Below are positions 8,518 to 16,742 of a stretch of DNA of 64,000 nt, piece after piece (the stretch's first letter is position 1; each line of letters opens with the position of its first letter). Made by a program: the position numbers and the translations under genes. The notes beneath the pieces were generated by a model. That model was not told the DNA's origin and did no database searches. It saw nothing but the letters and a program-made list of their open reading frames with translations. The stretch is from Ectothiorhodosinus mongolicus (GTDB taxonomy: Bacteria > Pseudomonadota > Gammaproteobacteria > Ectothiorhodospirales > Ectothiorhodospiraceae), in the NCBI RefSeq assembly GCF_022406875.1, contig NZ_CP023018.1:1665214-1729213 (forward strand), in the 5' to 3' direction.

Positions 8518-8535
8518 TGTGGGTTAAAGCCTACA
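8518..8535. promoter_or_regulatory. Putative PpsR/CrtJ operator upstream of crtI
   Basis: The sequence reads TGT, twelve bases, ACA: exactly the TGT-N12-ACA palindrome known for PpsR/CrtJ, the redox- and light-responsive repressors of photosynthesis genes. It lies in the 52-bp bchO-crtI gap, 16 bp before the crtI ATG, where binding would block transcription of crtIB. I found no other exact match in the intergenic regions of the cluster, including the puf leader. PpsR itself is not in the window, so its presence is an inference. Confidence 0.5.
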
Positions 8536-8551
8536 CATTTTGGGGTTAAGC

Positions 8552-10093
8552 ATGTCAGCGGTTCTCGCCAGCGACCTACCCGGCACCACAAGCCAAGACG
8601 AAAGACCTCATGCCATTGTGATCGGCAGCGGTTTTGGCGGTTTGGCGGCGGCCATTCGTTTGGGCAGTCGCGGCTACCGCGTCACCGTGCTGGAAAAACG
8701 CGATGCCCCCGGGGGCCGCGCCTACGTATTCCACCAAGATGGTTTTCAGTTCGACGCTGGCCCCACGATTATCACCGCTCCGTTCGTGCTCGAAGAGCTC
8801 TGGCAGCTGTGCGGCAAGCGCATGGATGACGACATCGATTTGCGCGCCATGGATCCGTTTTATCAGATCCGCTTCCATGATGGCGAAATCTTCAATTACT
8901 GGTCCGGCGTGGATGCGGTGCGTGAAGAAATCCGGCGTTTCGCGCCCGAAGATCTGGATGGTTACGACGCCTATATGAAGGCCAGCGAGGCCAACTACCG
9001 CGTCGGTTTTGAGAAGCTGGGGCATGTCGCGTTTAACTCTGTGGCCGATATGGCCAAGGTGGTGCCGGAGCTCGTGATGCTGCGCGCTGACCGTAGCGTT
9101 TATGCCCTAGTCTCCAAATACATCAAGAACGAGCGGCTGCGTCAGGTGCTGAGTTTTCATCCCCTGCTGGTTGGCGGTAATCCATTTCGCGCCAGCTCGG
9201 CCTATTCATTGATTTCCTACTTGGAACGGGCCTTTGGCGTGCATTCAGCCATGGGCGGAACAGGCGCGATTGTGCGCGCCTTGGTTAAGCTGATCGAAGG
9301 GCAGGGCAGTGCGGTGGTGTGTGACGCGGGCGTCGCACAAATTATGGTGAAAGACGGCCGCGCCTGTGGTGTGCGTCTAGATAATGGTGAGGTGATTGCG
9401 GCCGATGTGGTGGTCTCCAATGCCGACTCCGCCACCACCTACCAAAAGCTGTTATCCGAAACCCCGCGTCAGCGCTGGACCGATGCCAAAGTGGCCAAGG
9501 CCCGCTACTCAATGAGCCTGATGGTTTGGTATTTCGGCACCAAGAAGCGCTATGAGGATATCCCGCACCACATGATCATCCTCGGGCCGCGCTACAAAGC
9601 CCTGCTCAAGGATATTTTTGATCGCAAGGTGCTCGCCGAGGATTTCAGCCTGTATCTGCATCGCCCCACCGCGACCGATCCCTCGCTGGCGCCTCCGGGT
9701 TGTGACACGTTTTATGTGTTATCGCCCGTGCCGCACCAACAAAGCGGTATCGACTGGGCGCAGCAGGCCGAGCCTTATCGCCAGCGCATTGAACAGCATT
9801 TGTCCAAGCACATCCTGCCGGATCTGGAGAATCAGGTGATCAGCTCGCGCCTGATCACCCCTCAGTATTTCGAAAATGAGCTCTCGTCTTATCAGGGCGC
9901 AGCGTTTGGTATGGAGCCGATTTTGACGCAAAGCGCTTGGTTCCGTCCGCATAACCAAAGCGAAGAAGTCGAGAATCTCTATCTGGTAGGCGCCGGAACA
10001 CATCCAGGCGCAGGCTTGCCGGGTGTGATTTCATCGGCTCGCGTATTAGACAGTGTGGTCCCCGATCCGCAAGTCTTTAGGCAGGGTGCATGA
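8552..10093 (+). CDS. crtI: Phytoene desaturase CrtI
   Basis: 513 aa from ATG 8552 (MSAVLASDLPG), preceded by TGGGG. FAD/NAD-dependent desaturase that turns phytoene into neurosporene or lycopene. Seen: N-terminal GSGFGGLAAAIRL, GGRAYVFHQDGFQFDAGPTII, and the C-terminal bacterial desaturase signature GAGTHPGAGLPGVISSARV. The ORF can be read from 8540, but that start would lie on the Shine-Dalgarno. The stop overlaps crtB by ATGA, giving a crtI-crtB operon. It is a paralogue of crtD and more distantly of hpnE in the same window. Confidence 0.95.
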   Translation: MSAVLASDLPGTTSQDERPHAIVIGSGFGGLAAAIRLGSRGYRVTVLEKRDAPGGRAYVFHQDGFQFDAGPTIITAPFVLEELWQLCGKRMDDDIDLRAMDPFYQIRFHDGEIFNYWSGVDAVREEIRRFAPEDLDGYDAYMKASEANYRVGFEKLGHVAFNSVADMAKVVPELVMLRADRSVYALVSKYIKNERLRQVLSFHPLLVGGNPFRASSAYSLISYLERAFGVHSAMGGTGAIVRALVKLIEGQGSAVVCDAGVAQIMVKDGRACGVRLDNGEVIAADVVVSNADSATTYQKLLSETPRQRWTDAKVAKARYSMSLMVWYFGTKKRYEDIPHHMIILGPRYKALLKDIFDRKVLAEDFSLYLHRPTATDPSLAPPGCDTFYVLSPVPHQQSGIDWAQQAEPYRQRIEQHLSKHILPDLENQVISSRLITPQYFENELSSYQGAAFGMEPILTQSAWFRPHNQSEEVENLYLVGAGTHPGAGLPGVISSARVLDSVVPDPQVFRQGA

Positions 10094-11151
10094 ACCGTTT
10101 CCCACCCGCCAAACTGCCTTATACCCGCGCCAAAGATCTGGCCGAGTGTCGCTCGCTGCTGTGTGATGGTTCGCGCTCGTTCTATGCCGCATCATTGTTT
10201 TTGCCGCGCCAGCTCTCTGAGCCGGCCACCGCGCTTTATGCGTTTTGCCGTCTAGCCGATGACGCGATTGATGAAGATCCTGAAGGGGATGGTCTGCAGC
10301 GCATGCAGGCACGGCTGGATGCCATTTATGCCGGGGAGCCTGAAAATAGCGCCGCCGATCGCGCTTTGATGCGAGTGGTGCAACGTTTCGAGATTCCGCG
10401 CGCCTTGCCCCAAGCGCTTTTGGAAGGCTTTGAGTGGGATACCGGTGGGCGCATGTATGCCACGGGTGAGGAACTGGAAGACTATGCCGCGCGCGTGGCG
10501 GGGACGGTGGGGGCGATGATGACCTTGCTGATGGGCGTGCGCAGTCCCGATTCGCTGGCGCGAGCCTGTGATATGGGCGTGGCCATGCAACTCACCAATA
10601 TCGCTCGCGATGTGGGCGAAGATGCCCATCGGGGGCGTTTGTATCTGCCTTTGAACTGGATGCAGGAAGCCGGTATCGATCCAGATGCGTTTTTGGCCAA
10701 TCCAGTCTTTACGCCGGAGTTGGGCTCGGTGATAAAACGGCTGTTACAGGAAGCCCACCGACTCTATGAGCGCGGCGCGGTAGGGATTCAAACCCTGCCT
10801 CCGGCTTATCGTCCCGGCATTACGGCGGCGATGGTGCTTTACTCCGAGATCGGCCGCGAGGTTGAGCGCAATGGCTATGACTCGGTGAGTCGCCGAGCCG
10901 TGGTGCCGCCCTCACGCAAGGTGATGGCGCTGACCCGCATGATGCGCCGCTTCAATCGCGAGCAGCTGCGCATCATGGGCCGCATGTTGGGCGAAGCCCC
11001 CTCTGCCGCCAATCGCTTCCTAGTGCGCGCCGTGCAAGACCAAAAACCCAGCAGCCCCAGCATCCGCCCCACGGCGCTGGCCATGGGCCGCGTCGAGCAC
11101 CGCATCATGTGGCTGCACAACCTCTTCCAGCGCCTCGACCAAAAAAAATAA
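10090..11151 (+). CDS. crtB: Phytoene synthase CrtB
   Basis: 353 aa; condenses two geranylgeranyl diphosphates to 15-cis-phytoene. Seen: ALYAFCRLADDAIDE (first Asp motif) and NIARDVGEDAHRGRLYLP (second). Translationally coupled to crtI (ATGA). The gene ends in a run of eight A residues (codons for Lys-Lys) and its TAA directly adjoins the GGGG-N5-CCCC repeat pair, so repeat insertion may have set its 3' end. It converges on crtC. Confidence 0.94.
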   Translation: MNRFPPAKLPYTRAKDLAECRSLLCDGSRSFYAASLFLPRQLSEPATALYAFCRLADDAIDEDPEGDGLQRMQARLDAIYAGEPENSAADRALMRVVQRFEIPRALPQALLEGFEWDTGGRMYATGEELEDYAARVAGTVGAMMTLLMGVRSPDSLARACDMGVAMQLTNIARDVGEDAHRGRLYLPLNWMQEAGIDPDAFLANPVFTPELGSVIKRLLQEAHRLYERGAVGIQTLPPAYRPGITAAMVLYSEIGREVERNGYDSVSRRAVVPPSRKVMALTRMMRRFNREQLRIMGRMLGEAPSAANRFLVRAVQDQKPSSPSIRPTALAMGRVEHRIMWLHNLFQRLDQKK

Positions 11152-11201
11152 AAATGGGGACAGACCCCTTTTTAGTAAAAATGGGGACAGACCCCTTTTT
11201 T
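11152..11201. repeat. Tandem pair of GGGG-ACAGA-CCCC palindromes; likely bidirectional terminator
   Basis: Two copies, period 27 bp, of an AAAAAT-GGGG-ACAGA-CCCC-TTTTT unit (cores 11156-11168 and 11183-11195). Each unit is a GC hairpin flanked by A5 and T5, so it can act as a Rho-independent terminator on both strands between convergent crtB and crtC. The crtC stop codon (TAA on minus, 11200-11202) lies at the T-tract of the second unit. The stretch from G11175 matches the terminal repeats of the 41.5-kb element. Confidence 0.85.
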
Positions 11202-12264
11202 AGAAGCGCGGCATGCGGAAGGGCAGCATCAGCTGCACGATGGGGTGAGCGAAGCGAGTGAGGCTGAGGCTCTCGTGGAAGGCGAGGGCGGGCTCGCCAT
11301 GGATTCTCTGCTTGAGCAGCGAGCGCGTATAGAAGGGCGTATCCTCGAGCGTTTCGACGATCTCGACGCTATGAACATCGCCGCGGGTGCCGCGTGGGGC
11401 TCGCCAGATGCGCCCGGGGGGAAGGGCCTGCGGCGCAGGCGCCTCGATCGGAGTGCAGCGTCCCTGAGCGTCATAACGCAAGGCCAGCAAGCCCTGACTG
11501 TCATCGCGCCGCAGCGATTCATACAAAATCACCGTATCGTCATTGGGCATCATGGCGCGCGACCAGTCCCAATAAGTAAACCCCGCCTCCAGCGGCTCAC
11601 TGCCGATGTTACTGTCGAAATAGCCGCGCCCCCGCCAATGCAAATCGGGGCTGGATAAATCGACCTGCACATCCGCCGCCGGCGCAATCGGCCGCCATTG
11701 GTGCCTGCCCAAAGCATCTAAGTCATAGCTATCCGTGGTCAATGCCCGTGGCGTTAAGGTGATGCTGCCGCGCAAACGGCTAGGAATCGGCGCCGTGATC
11801 TCATTCACCTCAATATGCAACGAACGGCCATCCCAGCGCAGGCTGCTCGGGCCGATATTCAGATGCTCCGCATCGCGCATCAGGCGATTCTGGCCCCGCT
11901 CCGTCATCGCCCAGCGTTTGCCGCCCTTGCCATACAGCGCCACATTCACCGCACAATGCTGCTCGGGCACGGCACGCCCGCGGCGCCGCTGCCAAGCGTA
12001 ATAAGGGGAAAACACACTGCCCACAAAGGCAATCAGCGTAATGCCGCGACTCCCATCATCGCTCAGCGCATCCAAATACCACCACAAATAGCCGCCGGGA
12101 TTTACCGCCTCGCTGAAGTCAGGTCCTGCAGCACCGCCGCCGCCGCCAAGCGACCCGAGAGACTGGCCATCGGCACGCCCGCTCCCGGGTGCACGCTGCC
12201 CCCCGCCAGATACAGGCCCGGCATCTGACTGCGCGCCCCCGGTCGGCGGAAGCTCGCTTGCCAT
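11200..12264 (-). CDS. crtC: Carotenoid 1,2-hydratase CrtC (start uncertain)
   Basis: Hydroxyneurosporene synthase, adding water to the psi end of neurosporene or lycopene. Conserved sequence begins at GGYLWWYLDALSDDG followed by TLIAFVGSVFSPYYAW and is followed to the C-terminus (LMLPFRMPRF). The problem is the start: between that block and the end of crtD there is no in-frame ATG, GTG or TTG. The nearest in-frame ATG upstream (12264) is within crtD and adds about 55 Gly-rich residues that are an out-of-frame reading of the conserved crtD C-terminus. A TTG at 12087 would remove GGY. Coordinates therefore mark an upper limit; the function is firm, the start is not. Confidence 0.82.
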   Translation of the reverse strand: MASELPPTGGAQSDAGPVSGGGQRAPGSGRADGQSLGSLGGGGGAAGPDFSEAVNPGGYLWWYLDALSDDGSRGITLIAFVGSVFSPYYAWQRRRGRAVPEQHCAVNVALYGKGGKRWAMTERGQNRLMRDAEHLNIGPSSLRWDGRSLHIEVNEITAPIPSRLRGSITLTPRALTTDSYDLDALGRHQWRPIAPAADVQVDLSSPDLHWRGRGYFDSNIGSEPLEAGFTYWDWSRAMMPNDDTVILYESLRRDDSQGLLALRYDAQGRCTPIEAPAPQALPPGRIWRAPRGTRGDVHSVEIVETLEDTPFYTRSLLKQRIHGEPALAFHESLSLTRFAHPIVQLMLPFRMPRF

Positions 12265-13604
12265 CCATGCGTGGCTTGACCATACAGCCCGCCGCCGGAC
12301 GCCGGGAACAGATGCTCGAAGTGCGCCGGCGTCGTCATCACCCCAGCCTCCGTATCCAGATTCAGCTGCAGTCCACAACGGGCCAACAGCTTTTGCGCGC
12401 TGCTGCGGCATTGGCTTACCTCCGATTCATCAAAGGCCCGCTGATCACCGCGGGCCGGGGCATTGACCAAGCATAGCAGTCGCTCCGAGCCATCAGGCGG
12501 ATCCGAATCAATATCCGCGCGATCTTGAGCGCAGATATAAATCGTGGGCTCCGCAGGCAACGCGCCGCGCGCAAAAATCGCCTCAAACTCAGCCGCATAA
12601 TCGCCATTAAAAAACACATTGTGGCGCAGCAGCGGAAAACCCTGGGTGCGCGTATTTAATGTCCAAGTAATGGCCGACAGCGAGCGCTGATCAGGTTGAG
12701 GCTGCGGCACGCTAGTCCTCAAAGAAGCACCATAATGCCCGGCGGCTAACGCCGCATAGTCGGTATTACTGATTACCGCATCGGCCTCCAGACGCTCGCC
12801 ATTATCCAGCAGCACACCGCAGGCCCGACCGCCTTTCACCAAGATCTCTTGAACAGCCACGCCCGAGTGCAGCCGCGCCCCACGAGCTTGAGCCAGCTTG
12901 GCCAAAGCCTCGGGAATACGCGCCATGCCGCCATCCACCATCCACACGCCCTCTTGCTCGACATGCGCAATCAACATCAAAGTCGCCGGCGCCAAAAAAG
13001 GCGAAGACCCACAATAGGTGGCATAACGCCCAAACAGCTGCTGCAAACGCGGATCCTTAAAATACTTTCCCAAAGCCCGCCACAAGCTGGCAAAGGGCGT
13101 GATGTGCATCAGGCCGCGCGGATCCTCACGCGTCACACGACTGATCAGCTGCGTCAGGCTGGGTCGGCTGTCGCGCATAAAAGACGTATCCAAAGCCTGA
13201 TAGGTTTTTTGCGCCTGACGACAAAAGGCCACATAACGATCGGCCTCAGCGCCCCCGGCAAAGGCAGCAATGGCCTCATGTGAGCGCTGCATGTCCGCAT
13301 ACAAATCCAGTCGCTGCTCAGCATCCCAAGCATGCCGCGCCAAAATCTGCATCGGCGCCAGGCTTAAGTGGTCCTCAAGACGCTCCCCCACAGCGCTAAA
13401 CAAAGCCTCAAAGATCCAGCGCATAGTGAACACCGTCGGTCCTGCATCGATTTTGGCGTCACCCACCGCCACTTCACGCAGCTTGCCACCCGGCGCACCC
13501 GCCTTATCAACGATATGCACTTCTAGCCCTTGGTGGGCCAGCTCCAAGCCGGCGGTCAAACCGCCCATGCCCGCGCCAATAATTACGATGCGTTGTGCAC
13601 TCAA
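12102..13604 (-). CDS. crtD: Hydroxyneurosporene/methoxyneurosporene desaturase CrtD
   Basis: 500 aa CrtI-family flavoprotein that introduces the 3,4 double bond in spheroidene/spirilloxanthin synthesis. Seen: IIGAGMGGLTAGLELAHQG, GGKLREV, GPTVFTM, YATYCGSSPF and C-terminal LAGGSVHPGAGVPMASLSGRLAA. The start codon is TTG at 13604, supported by GGAG seven bases upstream on the minus strand. It is divergent from crtE and followed by crtC on the same strand. The order crtD-crtC opposite crtE-crtF is the classic purple-bacterial arrangement and distinguishes it from the phytoene desaturase CrtI at 8.5 kb. Confidence 0.92.
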   Translation of the reverse strand: MSAQRIVIIGAGMGGLTAGLELAHQGLEVHIVDKAGAPGGKLREVAVGDAKIDAGPTVFTMRWIFEALFSAVGERLEDHLSLAPMQILARHAWDAEQRLDLYADMQRSHEAIAAFAGGAEADRYVAFCRQAQKTYQALDTSFMRDSRPSLTQLISRVTREDPRGLMHITPFASLWRALGKYFKDPRLQQLFGRYATYCGSSPFLAPATLMLIAHVEQEGVWMVDGGMARIPEALAKLAQARGARLHSGVAVQEILVKGGRACGVLLDNGERLEADAVISNTDYAALAAGHYGASLRTSVPQPQPDQRSLSAITWTLNTRTQGFPLLRHNVFFNGDYAAEFEAIFARGALPAEPTIYICAQDRADIDSDPPDGSERLLCLVNAPARGDQRAFDESEVSQCRSSAQKLLARCGLQLNLDTEAGVMTTPAHFEHLFPASGGGLYGQATHGWQASFRRPGARSQMPGLYLAGGSVHPGAGVPMASLSGRLAAAAVLQDLTSARR

Positions 13605-13712
13605 TGCTGTTCTCCAAACTCATGATCCAGGTCTTTGACTGGCTCTTGACCTTCTGCCTAATCTGCGACTCATAAGCCATTTAAGCCCAAGATGGGTAAG
13701 CGAGACCAGCAC

Positions 13713-14582
13713 ATGAAGGTTCAAGAACGCATCGAAACCGCGTTGGATCAATTTCTGGCGCGTGGGGAATCCTCGGTGGCACCGCCGCGTCTGCAAGAGG
13801 CGATTCGCTATTCGGTATTTCCCGGCGGCGCCCGCGTGCGCCCACAATTGGTGCTGGCGGTGGCCGCCGCCTGCGGCGATGATGCGCCCGAGGTCAGTGA
13901 CGCCGCTGCCGTGGCCATTGAAATGATGCATTGCGCTTCCTTAGTGCATGACGATCTGCCGTGTTTTGATGGCTCAGAGCTGCGCCGCGGCAAGCCCTCG
14001 GTGCATGCCGCCTTTGGTGAACGCCTTGCGGTCTTAGGCGGCGATGCCCTCATCGTATCGGCCTTTGATGCGCTGAATCAGGAAGCCAGCGCGCATCCCA
14101 CCCGCTTGGTGGCTTTGCTGAATATTCTGGCTCAGGGCGTCGGCGTGCCCTCTGGAATCATCGCCGGCCAAGCCTGGGAGTGTGAGGACCACATCGATTT
14201 AGCGCAGTATCAGCGTGCCAAGACTGGTGCGTTGTTCGCTGCGGCGACCATGGCTGGCGCTGCTGCTGCAGGCGTGGCACATGAGCCCTGGCGCGAGCTC
14301 GGCGATAAGCTGGGCGAAGCCTTCCAAGTGGCCGATGACCTAAGAGACGCGGTCTCCAACCCCGAGGATCTGGGCAAGCCGGTGGGCCAAGACGAAGCCT
14401 TGGGCCGACCCAATGTGGTCGCGGCTAGAGGCATTAAAGGCGCGGTGAGCTATCTCAAGGAGCTCTTGGCAGAGGCCATGGCCTCTGTGCCCGCCTGTCC
14501 GGGTGAGGAGGCCTTGCGCGAGCTGTTGATGAAACAGGCCGCTCAGTTCCTGCCGCGCGAACTGGCGCAGGAAGCGGCCTGA
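13713..14582 (+). CDS. crtE: Geranylgeranyl diphosphate synthase CrtE
   Basis: 289 aa from ATG 13713 (MKVQERIETALDQFL); an ATG at 13692 is an alternative. Trans-prenyltransferase: the first Asp-rich motif is DDLPCFDGSELRRGKPSVH (DDx4D), the second is VADDLRDAV (DDxxD), with GDALI and KTGALF between. It makes C20 diphosphate for phytoene and for the bacteriochlorophyll side chain. It is divergent from crtD and the first gene of crtE-crtF-bchC-bchX-Y-Z. TTGAC-like -35 elements occur in the 108-bp gap, but no clear -10 is visible. Confidence 0.92.
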   Translation: MKVQERIETALDQFLARGESSVAPPRLQEAIRYSVFPGGARVRPQLVLAVAAACGDDAPEVSDAAAVAIEMMHCASLVHDDLPCFDGSELRRGKPSVHAAFGERLAVLGGDALIVSAFDALNQEASAHPTRLVALLNILAQGVGVPSGIIAGQAWECEDHIDLAQYQRAKTGALFAAATMAGAAAAGVAHEPWRELGDKLGEAFQVADDLRDAVSNPEDLGKPVGQDEALGRPNVVAARGIKGAVSYLKELLAEAMASVPACPGEEALRELLMKQAAQFLPRELAQEAA

Positions 14583-14592
14583 ATACCCGTCC

Positions 14593-15747
14593 ATGAGCCT
14601 CAGCAGCGTCCGATCTCGCCTAGAACAACTTCTCAGGCCGCTGCGCCGCCCGTGGTTCATTTGGCGTAACCAAATCCTTGGTAGCCCGGATTTTCAGCGC
14701 TGGGCCGCGGCTTTTCCCTTAACCCGACCCATTGCTCAAAGACGCGCCCGCCGCGTCTTTGACCTGGTGGCAGGGTTTGTCTATGCCCAAATCCTACAGG
14801 CCTGCGTGCAAACCCAGTTGCTGGAGCACTTAAAAGCTGAGGGCCCCAAAACGCTGGAGCAGCTCTTGCCCCTGTTGGCCATGCCCGAGGCTGAAGCGCG
14901 CCTGCTGGTCAAAGCCGCAGTCTCCCTAGGGCTGGTGGATGAGGACGGGCGCGGCTGTTACATGCTCGGCCCCCAAGGCGCAGAAATGCTCGCCAATCCC
15001 GGCATTGCTGCCATGGTGCGCCATCACCAAATGCTTTATGCCGATCTGCTCGATCCGCTGAAACTGCTGCGCGGTGAAGCGCCGCAAACCCAGCTCAATC
15101 GTTACTGGGCCTATGCCACAGGGGGCGGTGAGGGCGTCACAAAACCCGAGGCCGTGCGCGAATACACCGAGTTGATGTCGGTCTCTCAAGAGCGCGTCGC
15201 CGAAGAGATTCTTGATGCCTTTAAACCCGAAGGGGTATCGTGCTGGATGGACTTGGGCGGCGGTAACGCCACATTTTTATCCGCAGTGGCGCGCCGCCAT
15301 TCGCAGCTTTCGCTGCGACTCTTTGATTTGCCGCCGGTGGCTGAAGCCGCCCGTGAGCGCCTGCAACACCTGGGTCTGGCCGATCGTATCCAGACCTATG
15401 GCGGCAATTTCTTCACCGATACCTTGCCCGAAGGCGCGGATTTAATTTCCCTAGTGCGGGTGGTTCACGACCACAACGACGAGGATATTCGCCAGCTCTT
15501 GGCCCGCGTGCGCCAGGTCTTACCGGAGCAGGGCGCCTTGCTGTTGGCTGAGCCCATGTCCGGTACCTCAGGGGCCGAGCCCATCGGCGATGCCTATTTT
15601 GGGTTTTATCTCTACGCCATGGGCCGGGGCCGGCCGCGTACCGCCGATGAACTGCGCGCCATGCTCAGCGAAGCCGGATTCTCGCGAATCCAGCTATTGC
15701 CCAACCGCACACCCTTACTCACCCGGGTCATGATCGCCCGACCCTAG
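14593..15747 (+). CDS. crtF: Carotenoid O-methyltransferase CrtF
   Basis: 384 aa SAM-dependent methyltransferase that methylates the hydroxyl made by CrtC (demethylspheroidene or rhodovibrin type substrates). Seen: an N-terminal winged-helix dimerisation half and a Rossmann half with motif I MDLGGGNATFLSAV, the following FDLPPVAE, and VRVVHDHNDED, all typical of plant-type O-methyltransferases. It starts 10 bp after crtE and ends 29 bp before bchC. Position next to crtE and bchC agrees with crtF in other purple bacteria. Confidence 0.92.
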   Translation: MSLSSVRSRLEQLLRPLRRPWFIWRNQILGSPDFQRWAAAFPLTRPIAQRRARRVFDLVAGFVYAQILQACVQTQLLEHLKAEGPKTLEQLLPLLAMPEAEARLLVKAAVSLGLVDEDGRGCYMLGPQGAEMLANPGIAAMVRHHQMLYADLLDPLKLLRGEAPQTQLNRYWAYATGGGEGVTKPEAVREYTELMSVSQERVAEEILDAFKPEGVSCWMDLGGGNATFLSAVARRHSQLSLRLFDLPPVAEAARERLQHLGLADRIQTYGGNFFTDTLPEGADLISLVRVVHDHNDEDIRQLLARVRQVLPEQGALLLAEPMSGTSGAEPIGDAYFGFYLYAMGRGRPRTADELRAMLSEAGFSRIQLLPNRTPLLTRVMIARP

Positions 15748-15776
15748 GGTGTCACGCTTACCGATGGAAAAATTCT

Positions 15777-16742
15777 ATGTCGCTTGAAGCCACCGCCGTT
15801 GTTTTTGAACAACCCGAACAACTGAGCCTGCGCCGCTTGGTATTGAACCAGCCGGGCCCCGCCGATGTGCGAGTCGATATTCACTATGCCGGCATCAGCA
15901 CCGGTACCGAGCGGCTGTTGTGGACCGGCAAGATGCCGCCGTTCCCCGGCATGGGCTATCCCTTAGTGCCAGGCTATGAATCGGTCGGCGTGATTCTCGA
16001 AGCCGGCCCAGAATCCGGGCGACAGGTCGGCGAGAGGGTATTCGTCCCTGGCGCTTCTTGTTACGGCGAGGTGCGCGGACTGTTCGGTGGCTCAGCCTCT
16101 CAGGTGGTGGTGCCTGGCGCCAAAGTCGTACCCATTAGCGAGGATTTAGGAGAGCAGGGCGCTTTGCTGGCGCTGGCGGCCACGGCTTATCACGCGGTCT
16201 TTCAGGGCAAAGCCCCTGAGACCCTGGCGCCAGAGGCTCTGCCGGATCTGATTGTCGGGCATGGCGTATTGGGTCGCTTAGTGGCGCGTGTTGTTGCTGC
16301 CGTGGGTAAGCCGCCGACCGTGTGGGAATTGGACAGCGAACGTGCCAAGGGCGCCATGGGTTACGAGGTGGTGCATCCCGATGCCGATGCGCGCCGCGAT
16401 TATCGCTGCATCGTCGATGTCAGCGGCGACTCCAAAATTCTCGATACCTTGATCGCCCGCCTGGGTCGTGGCGGTGAAGTCGTGCTCGCGGGTTTTTACA
16501 GTCAGCCGCTGAGCTTTGTATTCCCGCCGGCCTTCATGCGTGAGGCGCGTCTGCGCTGCGCCGCCGAATGGGTTGCTGGAGATCTGATCGAAATCAAGGG
16601 GCTTTTAGAGTCGGACAGGCTATGCTTGGATCAGTTAATTACCCACCGTTTTCCCGCCGCCCAGGCGGATGAGGCTTATCGCATCGCATTTGGCGACCCT
16701 CAGTGCCTGAAGATGATCCTCGACTGGAGGGATATGCAATGA
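15777..16742 (+). CDS. bchC: 3-hydroxyethyl bacteriochlorophyllide a dehydrogenase BchC
   Basis: 321 aa zinc-free MDR-family oxidoreductase that oxidises the C3 hydroxyethyl group to the acetyl group of bacteriochlorophyllide a. Seen: GISTGTERLLWTG near the N-terminus, a PGYESVGVI segment, and the nucleotide-binding region VGHGVLGRLVARV. It lies between crtF and bchX; its TGA overlaps the bchX ATG (ATGA). The gene immediately precedes bchXYZ, as in most purple phototrophs. Confidence 0.93.
   Translation: MSLEATAVVFEQPEQLSLRRLVLNQPGPADVRVDIHYAGISTGTERLLWTGKMPPFPGMGYPLVPGYESVGVILEAGPESGRQVGERVFVPGASCYGEVRGLFGGSASQVVVPGAKVVPISEDLGEQGALLALAATAYHAVFQGKAPETLAPEALPDLIVGHGVLGRLVARVVAAVGKPPTVWELDSERAKGAMGYEVVHPDADARRDYRCIVDVSGDSKILDTLIARLGRGGEVVLAGFYSQPLSFVFPPAFMREARLRCAAEWVAGDLIEIKGLLESDRLCLDQLITHRFPAAQADEAYRIAFGDPQCLKMILDWRDMQ

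Noticed and set aside
13605..13712. PpsR/CrtJ site in the crtD-crtE gap
   Set aside because: A TGT occurs but twelve bases later the sequence is TGA, not ACA; no exact match.
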